Both the position numbers and the translations under genes were made by a program. Under the pieces are notes generated by a model, which was not told the DNA's origin, did not search any database, and saw only the letters and a list, made by a program, of their open reading frames with translations. 64,000 nt of DNA, from positions 620,001 through 684,000 of the forward strand of contig JBANAY010000001.1 of the NCBI GenBank assembly GCA_037952775.1, in the 5' to 3' direction. Below, one piece after another: positions 31,435 to 42,551 of the stretch (positions are counted from its first letter, which is position 1; every line of letters starts with the position of its first letter). This stretch comes from Clonostachys chloroleuca (taxonomy: Eukaryota; Ascomycota; Sordariomycetes; Hypocreales; Bionectriaceae).

Positions 31435-33543
31435 ATGACTATACCAACAAAACCTACTGGGCCTGATTGCCAAATAACTGAACTTGCCGTCATTCCATCA
31501 AGGCTTCTTGACGGATCGCCAAATGCTGTCGACCTAAAGAGGGACGAAACGGATAAGGAGCCTCCATCTCCAGCCGTCAGCGTCCCGTCCCTGGTGCCCG
31601 TAAACCAGGATGGCCGCCCTGTTGCCACCGAAGAAGAGATTGCAACTCTCCTCCACGTGGTCGACGACATCCCATCCCGTACATGGATCGCCTGCCTAAT
31701 TGGTGCCTGTGAACGATTCGTGTGGGCCGCAGGCACTATGCCGCTGCGTGAGTGTCGCCCGCCAATATCGCCCTGACCTGCCTGAAGATTTCTGTCGTAT
31801 TGATGCGATAGCCGGTAGAAAATTATATCCAAAATGCCCCTGGAGGTGCCATCCCGGGCGCACTCGGGCTCGGCCAAGCCACCGCATCCAACATTGTCAA
31901 CGCGTTGATGATCTCCTCCTACGTAACGCCCATTCCAGCTGCTATCCTGGCAGATTCAGGGCACGGCCGGTATAGGACCTTGGTATGGTCGTGCATGTGA
32001 GTTTCCCAGGCTCGATAACATTTAAATGAGACATGGTGTTAAATCAATGGGTACAGAATCGAAGCCATTGGCGGTACCATATTGGCCGCTACGTCTTGGT
32101 CTGGCGCATTCGAGGCCGGAGCCGCCCTCCCGGGCATGATTGTCGCTCTTGTGTTTCTTTCGTTTGGCTCTGGCGCTTTCAAAACTGCCGTGATACCTTT
32201 TATCGGTAATGTCCCTTTCTTCCAACCGGTTATATCCCCCAGTCATTGTTCAGGCTCTAACTACCCTACCAGTTGACCAATACGAGGAGACAGAGTTCCG
32301 CGTGAAGACATTGAAGTCTGGAGAGAAAGTTGTCACGAGCCGAGAATTGACAATCACGTATATCTATAACGCATTCTTCTGGTGGGTTTAATTTCCAAGG
32401 AAATGCTGTGCATGATCTGTGAACTCGACCTGGGAAGCTAAATATTCCTAGGGCCGAAAATGTAGTCGCAATTGTTACCATTGCCACGCCTATTCTGGAA
32501 CGATACGTCAATTTCTTTGCTGCGTATCTCGTACCGTGTGTGGTCATGTGGCTCACCTTGATACCACTTCTCCTGGCTAAAAGAGAGATTCGGTAAGTTC
32601 TAACGCTATCTCTCCTCAAATGTGATATCATAGTGACCATTCGCAGCAAATACCAAGGCAGGGGAGGAGAATGTTATCCCGGCAGTAGCAAAAGCTCTGT
32701 GGTGCGGTGCCGCGAGTGGATTCAAGATGGACGCCGCCAAACCGGCAGCTCAACTTGATCGCAAGCGTCGAGCTGTGCCGTGGGCTGACTCTTTCATCGA
32801 CGACATCAAAACCAGTCTGCTGACATGCCGTGTGCTGTATGTTACAAATCCTCCTTATATGCCCCTGCCGATGAACTAACACACTGTCCTCATTTTCCAG
32901 CTTGATATTCCCTGTCTACTGGCTCTGTTTCAACCAGGCGTTCAACAATCTCATCTCCCAAGCGGGGCAGATGATCACTTATGGTATTCCAAATGATGTG
33001 ATCATGGTCACCGGAGCCATTGCCGGTGTTTTTGTCGGCCCCATCGTCCAATACGGCCTGTACCCCTTCTTGACCCGGCGTCGTATCAGCTTCGGCCCCA
33101 TCGCGCGCATCACCTTCGGATTCGGCCTTCTGACCATATCCATGGCTTACACTGTCATTGTCCAGCACCTCACCTACCGGACAGGGCCGTGCTACGACCA
33201 CCCCCTCACCTGCGCTGCGGGCCGAAACATGCCCAATCAGATCAGCGTCTGCATCCAACTTCCATTCTATTTCCTGTCTGAGCTTGCGTCCGTCTTTTGC
33301 TGCACGACAGGGACTGAGTACGCATATAACAGAGCTCCAAAGAGCATGAAGACGCTCGTGCAAGCTATATGGAACCTGATGGCTGGATTTGGGAGCATAC
33401 TTGCCTTGCCGCTTAGCCCGCTGGCACAGGATCCTCGGCTTGTTGTCATGTACGGCGTGCTGACGGGGTTGATGGGCGTTGGAACAGTCCTGACGTGGGT
33501 AATCTTTGGGCACCTGGACAAGGAGGAGACTGCCATGCTGTGA
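31435..33543 (+). pseudogene. PTR2/POT-family peptide transporter with one frameshift
   Basis: Seven exons: 31435-31747, 31819-31996, 32057-32205, 32273-32381, 32452-32592, 32647-32836 and 32901-33543. Six GT..AG introns keep frame except within exon 6, where exactly one base too many is present. Removing it gives 573 residues. Family features are clear: CERF in the first helix region, QNYIQNAPGGAIPGALGLGQ, FEAGAALPGMIVALVF, FKMDAAKP and PVYWLCFNQAFNNLISQAGQM, with about 12 membrane spans. POT transporters import di- and tripeptides with protons. The first Glu of the ExxER proton motif is Gly here (GACERF). The break is at a GGGG run (32661-32664). No alternative acceptor restores the frame. 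Divergent from the C2H2 regulator gene. Confidence 0.82.
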
Positions 33544-36277
33544 GCAAAAGAGGCTGCCACATGCCTTGATATGGATTGACCCAGAAGGGTGGTTGATGTT
33601 TCTCAGTGGCCTGTTCAACAAAATGACCAACTGAAATCGAATAATGAGGTACCTGAGAGCTGTAAGAGCAAGATTTGGGGTTGAATTACATATAGGGAGT
33701 CTACTAGACACATCCGTGGGGGTTGGGGAGAGCATGCCAAGTGAGGTCGCCACTGCTTTCTAGCGCAGCCATACGAGCTGAATTCAACATGGCGGTTTGC
33801 GATCGAGAAATATATGCATAGGTATACTAGACTTTAAACCCATTTTCAGAATAATACATTGATGAAAGTTCTCAAGACCCGCCCAGCCGCTGCAATGGAC
33901 TGCCCGGTCTCTGTCAATTGGGGCGTATACACACCCTACATGTAAGTATCAAGCGTATCAGTGTCTGCTTTTGAGCTTGGTAACCCGCTGGGGGTCTGCG
34001 TAGCTATGTATATTTCCTCTATGCCTATTTGTGGTAGTGACGGGTCGATACCAGTCGGCTCGATTCCAGCGCCTTGGCAAGCCTCGAGGGCAGACGGAGA
34101 AAAAGGACATGATCATCGGCTTACCTCAAACAAGCACCGAAAGTAGTCGCATGAACTACGAAGGAGTGAACGCAAGAGGGCGGGGGGACACATGTTGACT
34201 GGCATGCAGTAGCCATAACTGTGCCTGATGGTTGGGGAGACTACATCTGACGTATCATATCTGAGCTTCAAACAATACTCGGAATTTGCTGAATTTTTGT
34301 TCGCTCCCCTTTTCCTTATACGCCTCATCCGAACAACAGTTCGGCAGCGTTCGGGCCTAGGAACACATACACCAGCTGGAAAGGGCAAGCCGGGGTCAAG
34401 ATACGGGAGAATTGCAGCAGCGCACTTTGTAGAAATTTATTAGTGTGATTTATTGCTGCCAAGTTACTGCCAAGGTAGGAATGAGTGGAAACTACGGCGC
34501 CACTTGACTCAATGACTACAGTATGGTGCAGCAATTTGAGAGCAAAGGGATTGAATCACTTGAATGTTTTGGGTAAGTGGGACTATAGACAGCCCCATAA
34601 CCACTTGTCATTAAACGGGAGAACCAGGGTAAAAATAAGAAGAAGAAAAAAAGAGAAGGACAGAAGAGAGAGAGAATTCGGCGAGTGCTAAGTGGAGATG
34701 GGTAATGGTGGACGACGTCTAATTTTTGCAATGGGGACCCCCGGGGATGCCTGAATGGAGTTGCAAATCCATGTTGCACTCTGTGCGGGTCACACAGGCT
34801 CATGGGCCTGCATTGAATCCCCTGCTGGTCTTTCTTCTTAGCTTTCATAAGGTGAGTGAGTGACTCTTCCTCTTGAAGACAGCCGGGCCGAAGGGAAAGC
34901 CTTGAGATTACCGAGCCTAACTCTGAAAAGATATCCGGGGTAGAAAACAGACTCAATCCCAAGTTGTTCATCCGTCCGGAGAAACCTGGAGTCTGGGCCC
35001 CCGCAACCTTTTTTACAACGCATAACCCATCGCAAAGAGAAATCGCCGAGAACTACCATCATCAGTCATTGGCACAATCTCTTAAACCCGATACTAAATA
35101 CTTACAGTGTCACAAATCGCAGCGTACTCCAACACTAGCCCACATCTACATGGATGATGTTGTGCAATGGCGTCACCTAAGCGACAGTGTCGGGATCATG
35201 GCCAATCATGAGTGTGTTTTACTGGGTCGTAAGATCTAGTGTAGGCCTGCTCATTTCAATGGAACCAAGCAGCAGCCCACAATAATAAAACCGACTCGTG
35301 GGTTCGTTCTCCAGCGTCACTCCACAGTCTCGTTGTCACTTAATCGCGTTTAAGCTCGTGGGCCACGCTTAACCAGAACCTCAATCCAAACCGAATAGCA
35401 GACGGGAGAAGCATCAATCGCACTTGAACCAAACTGGGCTTCCGTGAGAAGCACATGATCTGCAAATATCGCTTCAGGGGGGCCTGTCTCTCGGAACTGC
35501 TGTCAGACTAACCCCAACCAACACCAGCGGGGATTTTCACCCAATTGTCTGTGATGGCTGTAAAAAGCTGCTGCCTACCCCGTCTGGGGTGGGGAATATA
35601 CCCAATGTTCCACAGTTTGTTCGCCGCTACTCAAGGCCATCCTCCAGCTTCTTGTTCCCCCTCTTGCCCCCCGTTCCCACCAACACCAACCACCAGAGCC
35701 TTCCTGGGAGTAAGTTAGTGCGACATCAGACGAAGCTGTCCTACTCCGTACTCGCTCTGCGGCTACGGGGCGTTCTCGACTCTCCAAAGGCGGCATGTCC
35801 CCAGTCAATGATCTCCACCAGATGCCCCTTGGTCCTACGTCAGCCAAGCCCCTCCCATCCGACGTGACGTTTTCACCTTTTCGTCCTCGTTGGCCGGGCT
35901 GGAAAGACGGTGGACGGGCCTTTCGTTTCCCAAACGAAGTTTAAGGTCGGCCCCAAGTGGGTAAACAACCGTCGCATCGAGTCACGGTTGGATTTGTCAA
36001 AGGCTGATTCCCAGTCTGTCGGTGGAGAAGTCCATGCCTCTCACTTCACCCTCCAATACACGAAACATTGAACCGTGCTCGGATTTCCCTTTTAGTCAAA
36101 CCGAACCCGCAGGCTGTACACTGTCCCGTCGTTACATTTTATAAAGATGAATGTCTCTGCCGTTGGTCCCTTCTGTAGAAGTAGAGTTTTCATTATCCAC
36201 CTTGAATCTGGTGAAAGCAGTTTGGGTACGCAAGAAAAATAGCAAACTAGATTCAGAGCTGTTCCCTCACTTCCATC
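33544..36277. other. 2.7-kb intergenic region, no gene recognised
   Basis: Frames are short or begin at non-ATG codons, without domains. GAGAGA/AGAAGAAAAAAG purine tracts occur near 34640-34680. The right end holds the promoter of the sugar transporter. Confidence 0.5.
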
Positions 36278-38258
36278 ATGGGTAAAAAATACTTCGGCTT
36301 TCGAGGCAGGCAGCTGAACCTCGCCATCAGTTCTCTCGGCAGTCTTGATTTCCTGTATGTGCATGGCAGCAATGTATCTTTCTATGAGAATCACAATTGA
36401 CACACTGAATGAACAGGCTATTTGGTTACGATCAAGGAATTACTGGTGGTCTGCTAGATCTCCCCGCGTTCACTCGCCATTTCCCTACCATCAACCCCCT
36501 TGAGGAGGGACTTTCAGATGCCGTCAAATCACAGCGTTCAGCCAACCAGGGAATCGCTGTCGCAGCGTACAATTTGGGATGCTTCCTCGGTTCAATCATC
36601 TGCATCTTCATTGGCAATTACCTTGGTCGACGTCGCACAATCATGACCGGATGCACGATCATGACGATTGGAGCCACACTCATGTCCAGTTCTTACCACC
36701 TCGAGCAATTCATCATTGGCCGAATTATCACCGGTATTGGAAATGGTATCAACACTAGTACCGTTCCTACTTGGCAATCTGAGTCGGCAAAGTCGCACGA
36801 TCGTGGAAAGCTGGTCATGATTGAAGGTTCCCTGATTACGGGTGGTATTTGCCTGAGCTACTGGATTAACTATGGTTGGTTTTGATCCCATTGGCCATTT
36901 CTGTCTTATGGACGTTAGTTCTGACCGATACCATCAGGCTTCGCATGGATTGGCGAGAAGGAAGTCGCATGGCGATTCCCATTGGCTTTCCAGATTCTCT
37001 TCGCTGTTGTCATCTTCACGTCCATCAAGAACCTCCCCGAGTCTCCTCGATGGCTGGCCATGCAGGGCCGGGACGACGAAGCTCTGGAGGTTCTCGAGGC
37101 TTTGAATGAGAAGACTCGCGAAGACCCTTATATCCAGAACGAGTTCAGGGCTATCAAGGCCACCGTCGAGGAGATGTCTCACGGCTCTTTCCGCAGTCTG
37201 TTCGACATGACAGAGTACCGCGAATTCCACCGTGTTGTCCTTGCCTACGTAAACCAGATGTTCCAGCAGATTTCTGGAATCAACCTCATTACCTACTACG
37301 TGAGTTACTGAATTATTGGAAGAATTAGAGTTAGATTTTATTGGTACTGACATACACCAATAGGCCCCTTCTCTCTATGCTCAGATCGGTCTTGAGGGTG
37401 ACAACTTGCCTAAGCTCCTCGCTGCCGCCAACGGAACGGAGTATCTTCTTGCTTCTCTGCTCCCCATTTTCATCATTGAAAAAGTTGGCCGTCGCAAGCT
37501 CATGCTTCTTGGTGTAAGTTACCCCAAATATCTATCGAAGTAACCCAGTTACTAACGACAGTCTTAGGCCGCCGGTATGGCCATTTCCATGGGCGTGCTT
37601 GCTGGTACCAACTACCGTGTCATTACTTTCGATGACAAGGCCGCTGGTATTTGCCAGGCTGTCTTCCTGTTTGTCTTCAACACCTTCTTCGCTTTTGGTT
37701 GGTTGGGAATGACCTGGCTGTACCCTGCCGAGATCGTGCCCCTTCGTATTCGTGCGCCCACAAATGCGCTGTCGACCAGGTAAGGTGCTCTCCAACAATA
37801 TGGTGTCAAAGATGGGTAAACTAACATCTCTTCTAGTGGTAACTGGATCTTCAACTTCATGGTTGTGATGATCACTCCCGTCGCATTCGACAGCATTAAA
37901 TACAAGACATATATCATCTTCGCTGTCATGTAAGTTTCCGACTCCACAGCCCATTCCTCTGACGCTTGAGCGAATCAACTAACATTAACTCCTTAATAGC
38001 AACGCATTCATGTTCCCATGCGTCTACTTCTTCTTCCCCGAAACTCGTCTCCGCTCCCTCGAGGAAATGGACGACATCTTCAAGAAGAGCACCAACGTGT
38101 TCGACTGTGTCAAGATCTCGCTCAACGAGCCCTTCCGCTACAACGAAAAGGGTGAGCTCAAGGCCGAGTACCTCGAGCATGCAGTGCACCGCGAGAACAT
38201 TTTTGAGAACTCGGAGTCTGGTGGAGAGAAGAGGAGCGATAGCGATCAGGCCAACTGA
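36278..38258 (+). CDS. MFS sugar transporter, seven exons, intact
   Basis: Exons: 36278-36354, 36417-36874, 36938-37299, 37364-37513, 37568-37779, 37837-37929 and 38000-38258. They encode 536 residues, all junctions GT..AG with frame kept. Sugar-porter signatures follow in order: GYDQGITGGLL in helix 1, NYLGRRRTIM after helix 2, GRIITGIGNGINTSTVPTWQ in helix 4, PESPRWL before the central loop, QQISGINLITYY in helix 7, EKVGRRKLMLLG, and FFPETRLRSLEE after helix 12. It should import hexoses or related sugars at the plasma membrane by proton symport; specificity is not readable. Unlike the nearby PTR2 gene it carries no frame defect. Confidence 0.93.
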
Positions 38259-38843
38259 TTTGAAACAATCCATGATGACTGATTGTCGGATAAAAAAAAG
38301 TTACGATGTCTGGCATCAAAACATTGGAGATGAGATCAAACTTTTAGAATTAAATAAAGGCCTCTAGAAGGTACATCTTCCCTGATCACCTCCATATGGA
38401 ATGATTAAGCTCTGGCCGTCCCTGAAGATCTAGCACGACAGCTTGACAGAGAGCTATTGCGAAGATTCTATGATGCTGTATTATAACTGAAATTAGTATA
38501 ACATGCGGCCTTGATCGGATCTTCTAAGTTATATAGCTAGTCAAGCGACCGATATAGAACATGAAACATACCAAAGCTCTTTTCACGCAAAAGTCACAAT
38601 ACTCAATATAATAATAAGAAAATTATAAATTGTTCTACAATATTTAGCTGGATATTATACTCATTATTGGGTTAATTGGTTTGATATTGTGTTGAAGTTG
38701 AAAGTTAAAAGTTAGTAATGAAAGGTGCCAGACCTGATATCTTGATATGCTCTATGAGCTTAAGGCTATAGCTAGAAATAAGGAAAACTCTACAAGCCCA
38801 AGAAGGGAAAAAAAGCATCAACTACAACTTTCTTCAAATCGAG
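38259..38843. other. AT-rich intergenic region
   Basis: Notably A/T-rich (TATAATAATAAGAAAATTATAAATTG and similar from 38460 to 38720). No gene recognised. Confidence 0.55.
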
Positions 38844-40204
38844 TCACGTGCTGAACTGGCAATGTCTTAAGCTAGCAAGCCATGGCCAGTACGTATCCGC
38901 GGACCATACTGCTAGTCGCTGCAGCACTGTGATAATCTGGCAAATACCTTGCAGCCCTTCGGTTGAACCGATAGGGATTTCCGTCCAGATGACAGTCTCT
39001 CCACGGTTTCGTAACAGAGCGCCTTGTGTTGCTGCTACCAGTGCCCAGGCATGCCCCTGGACAATGATTCCAGGGAGAACACATGACTTGGTCGTCCATG
39101 ATAGCCTCCAGAAGTCGTTCTTTGCTCGCACCCAGCTCGTCAAGTCGTTCCCAGTGTGCAGAAAGCCAGACGCTCATATGTTCTAGCCCTGCCTTCCGAT
39201 CCGTCTTGATGCTGAGGCTGATAGGGCGGTTGAGCAGGGTAATATAATCAGTGTGATTGATGCTGCCATGGACCGACCTCTGTGCTGCGGACGAGAGAGC
39301 TCCTTTGGTTAGTTGAAATTTGGGCTGCAAGTAAAAGCAAAAATCGACTCGGTCGGCTCGCTTCTCCGGCTTAGTTTCTTGGTAAGGACTATAAGATTCG
39401 ATGATCTGTGCCGTGGTTCTAGAGGCCCAGGGCAAAGAGGTCGTTAGCCAGAGTTTGTCCACACTATGCCTCCCCTCCACTTACATGTTTGTGTGCGCAA
39501 TCTTGACGGGCCTCATGTCACCTGGTTGATTCACAACGCAATAACGAAGCGCGGCTTTTAGCAAAGGAGAGCGAACTTCGCTGTTCCATGCTGCCTCGGA
39601 ATGGCCGTTGACTTCACAGATGTTGGCCTCTCTCCAGATCTCCACAAGGTCGGCAATTGGGGGCATTTATCCGAGATTTGTACGCTCGCCGGCCGTGTCA
39701 ATGAGTCGTCGGGTGTTGAGTAAGTCTGAGAGGAGAACGCGCTCGTCGGGGTGCTGTTCGGAATAGGCTCGTATGGACTCCTGTTTTGGTTCCCGACGCG
39801 AGTTAGCCAACATTCCAAGATCAGGACGGACCGGCAGCTATTGCAGCCTGAACTCACCAAGTCCGGCTGTGTGAGGATGCCCATCCCAATTCCATCGTCT
39901 TTGATAAGGTTCACGAGGTTATCCAGCCTTTTAGGGCGCTGTTTCTCGCCAGTGAAAGACTGCCGGTCGATGACATTCTCACTCTGTAACATGACAAGGT
40001 TCCTTGTAGGACTCGCTGTCCCGCTGCTCCCACTGTAGCTGGTACTGCTCTCGCTGCATTCTGAGTCAGAATCTAGGCGGGGGCGTTTGTTCGGAGGAGA
40101 TTCGGAGGAGATTCGGTGGTGTCATAATCGGACATTGTTGGCGACGGAAGCTGTGAGTATCTGGAAACAGCCGAGAGCCAGGCCAGAATACCAGTGTCTT
40201 GCAT
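38844..40204 (-). pseudogene. PD-(D/E)XK nuclease-like protein, multiply disrupted
   Basis: Minus strand, exons about 40204-39858, 39780-39486 and 39418-38844, with introns carrying GTGAGT/GTAAGT donors and CTAAC branch sites. The product resembles the fungal family annotated as PD-(D/E)XK nuclease-like: an N-terminal WL..., a basic NKRPRLDSDS stretch, LLSDLLNTRRLIDTAG, IADLVEIWREANICE, AAWNSEVRSPLLKAALRY, DRVDFCFYLQP and LPGIIVQGHAWALVAAT. Three lesions are visible: an 11-base tandem duplication (40090-40111) that shifts frame just before the KRPRLD stretch, a TAA (39667-39669, minus strand) where one C-to-T change from CAA would explain it, and a one-base shift at about 39078-39098. Together they make this a true pseudogene. 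The family is often associated with mobile or host-interaction loci; its role is unknown. Confidence 0.75.
40090..40111 (+). repeat. 11-base tandem duplication inside a pseudogene
   Basis: TTCGGAGGAGA occurs twice in a row. Deleting one copy restores the N-terminal frame of the PD-(D/E)XK-like gene, so it looks like a slippage mutation. Confidence 0.85.
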
Positions 40205-40302
40205 ATGTAATGGAGGAGAGAGAAGAGCGATTGATCCTCGTGTGAGTAAGGTTCCATGATTCAGTTTCCCCTCACGGCCGTCGTTGTAGTAACCACTGTG
40301 GC

Positions 40303-40354
40303 GTTGGCTGTTGGCTGTTGGCTGTTGGCTGTTGGCTGTTGGTTGTTGGTTGTT
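40303..40354 (+). repeat. Seven-base GTTGGCT minisatellite
   Basis: About five GTTGGCT units followed by two GTTGGTT variants, in the upstream flank of the pseudogene at 38844-40204. Confidence 0.85.
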
Positions 40355-40615
40355 AAATACTATGTGGGTAAGCCGTCATGGCTTGTTTGCGCCATCCAAC
40401 TTCCAAGATTGAATGACCCCAATACAGCGGATCTTACTGCAACGGCCATGTACTTAATTATCATATCTGCAAAAGCTTAGAGGATTAAGATTCTTCAAGC
40501 CTTCATTTTGTTACGCAAGGTCATTCCCAAAGTCTTAGTCGCTAATATAGTATTAAGTGAGTACCCCCCTTAGGTTTTGGGAGATTTTTGTACCCTTGGT
40601 GATGTCATGTGAATA

Positions 40616-40641
40616 TTTTTTTTTGGGGGGGGGGGGGGGGG
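40616..40641 (+). repeat. T9-G17 double homopolymer
   Basis: Nine T followed by seventeen G. A run this long is unusual in fungal DNA and is prone to sequencing and replication error. Confidence 0.85.
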
Positions 40642-41650
40642 ACGGAAGAGGGAAGGCTATCTTACCAACGGATGAGTTATCTTACCAACAACGGACGAGC
40701 TATGTAGGACCGACATGCCCCCGGCGACAACTCATATATGTACGTGTATGTGCCTTAATCTTACTTGATGCGGAACCAATGAATATAAAGAACATTGAAA
40801 TTGTAGGAGGGGAAAAGTGAAGGTGGAGGTTGGACTTCATTCGAGAAACCGATCAAGAACTTATGCTGGCTAGCCAAGGTTTCTAGTGTAATGGGGTGCT
40901 GCATTTTGTTGAATGCTTATGCTTACCATGCACTGCCTGGGATGAAACATCGGGCATGTAGCCTCGTTCCACCCAGTGTGAAAATGCCAAGCTGTTTTCC
41001 TTTCATCCTCCCGTTCTTTTTACATCTGCTCTGCATACTTCATCAATATCGGATCAGCTACGCTATCACCCAATGTACATTGCTTCAACAGTATATATAG
41101 CCTTATCTTGGTAATCATGTCGGCACCGTAAGGATCACTACCACTCTTACCGATCCCAGGTTCAGTTCTTCTGACGGCCGCAATCGCAGAAAAAAACAAC
41201 GCAAAGCCTTCTTGCCGCCCTCGCAAAGCACATTCCCAGTCTGTCAGGACTGCAAATCTTTTTATTAGACAACAATGGCAAGATCCGAACAGCACTGGGA
41301 CTTGTGTTCGCACCCGGCCAAGAGGAACGGATGATCTCGTTAGCTAAGGTATATGGGGCTCTTGTCTAATCCTAAGGGTGAGCTCATAGCGGCAACGCTT
41401 TGCTGAAATACTTGAAGTAGAAATGGGAAGCTCCGGACATAGGTTCAATGGAATGACTCCCACGTCGCTCTTGTCGCTCACAGATCGCCTGAAACCTGAC
41501 AGTATTTAGGCCACTAGCATTCCAGCTCTTTGAAAGGTTTTCTTAAGAGAGAGAAGAGATAAGTTAACAAGCCAATACCTAGCCCAAGAGGATAAACCTG
41601 ACGAATAGCTCCCGAGACGGTTCTATGGCGCTGTGTTCAAGCTGAAAATG

Positions 41651-42480
41651 TCACAATAGGCACCCTTGATCGTATTTTCTGAGGAGCCGGACTAGCTTAT
41701 CCCTTTTTCTGACACTTGCGAAGGGATCAGCCTGCTCAAGTTGCGCCGGTGTTCTAGATCCCAAGTCGATAGGTATAGCTTTAGGATCGGTACTTCTATT
41801 GAAGGAGAATAGCTTAGGTATGACGTAGGATAGCAAGAGCAGTAAGATGAAGACGAAAGTGCTAGAAACTAAGGCTCCAGTTATCAATAAACAGCCTTAA
41901 TTCATGATATTTGTGGGCAGAGCTTACAAACAACCAGTTTAGCCCAGCAGGCACTTCCTTGAAATGCTTCAAAGTCCATGGCGAAAAAGGACGTGAGGAA
42001 GGAGAGAGGTAGCTGTCGTGAGAGTTAGAGCCATCTGCAGATACTTCCCCTGCTGTTAGAGCGACTCACAAACAGAATAGTCACAATGGTGAAGGTCATG
42101 AGGGCCTTCCCTTGCTTTACTGATAGAGTTGCCTGAAGATTGGCAATTTCACTTTGCTCCAAGGAGAGGGTTTTGCTGATCTATTCTTGTTAAAGACTTT
42201 CATCAAGATTGGCAGTCGGGACTTACGGAAGATTGTATGCGGAGATACTCTATCCATCTGGCTAACATCATCAATAACGTAGTTTGACCTTAGATTGGTA
42301 TTTTTGGAGCCCATATTGCTTGAACTATTGGCGACCAGCTTTTTGCTCGACATATCTCTGGTACTGAGCAACGAATTTGAGAATATTGAGTTCGTCGCAT
42401 ATGTCCTTGATTTCACACGACATCCTCTTCGCCTCCTCGGTGGCCTTCCTTATCTCATCGTCTAGTAAAAGATGCTTGAG
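41651..42480 (-). pseudogene. Remnant of a CorA-like transmembrane C-terminal domain
   Basis: Minus-strand pieces read as the C-terminal part of a common fungal protein type: LLLDDEIRKATEEAKR, ICDELNILKFVAQYQ, NYVIDDVSQMD, LSLEQSEIANLQATLS, GKALMTFTIVTILF, LPLSFLTSFFAMDFEAFQ and a final hydrophobic LVSSTFVFILLLLLSYVIPKLF. The order is right for the family, but the pieces lie in different frames. At least a TAG before the LSLEQSEIA block and a shift after FEAFQ are not explained by introns. No N-terminus is seen; the HET gene ends immediately upstream. It is probably a decayed fragment whose 5' part was lost. Function of intact relatives is mostly unknown; some carry ankyrin repeats upstream. 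Confidence 0.5.
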
Positions 42481-42551
42481 TCCTTGTCGATTACTTGTTT
42501 TCAAGAAGCTACCTTTTACTAAGTAAAATAAACATCAAGAGGCCCTGCGGT

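Larger units (their letters stand above)
40205..41650. other. Intergenic region with minisatellite and T/G homopolymers
   Basis: No gene recognised. It carries the GTTGGCT minisatellite (about 40303-40354) and a T9-G17 tract (40616-40641), listed separately. Confidence 0.5.

Noticed and set aside
40616..40641. Telomere-like G-rich sequence
   Set aside because: A pure G run is not the TTAGGG repeat of filamentous fungi, and genes continue on both sides.
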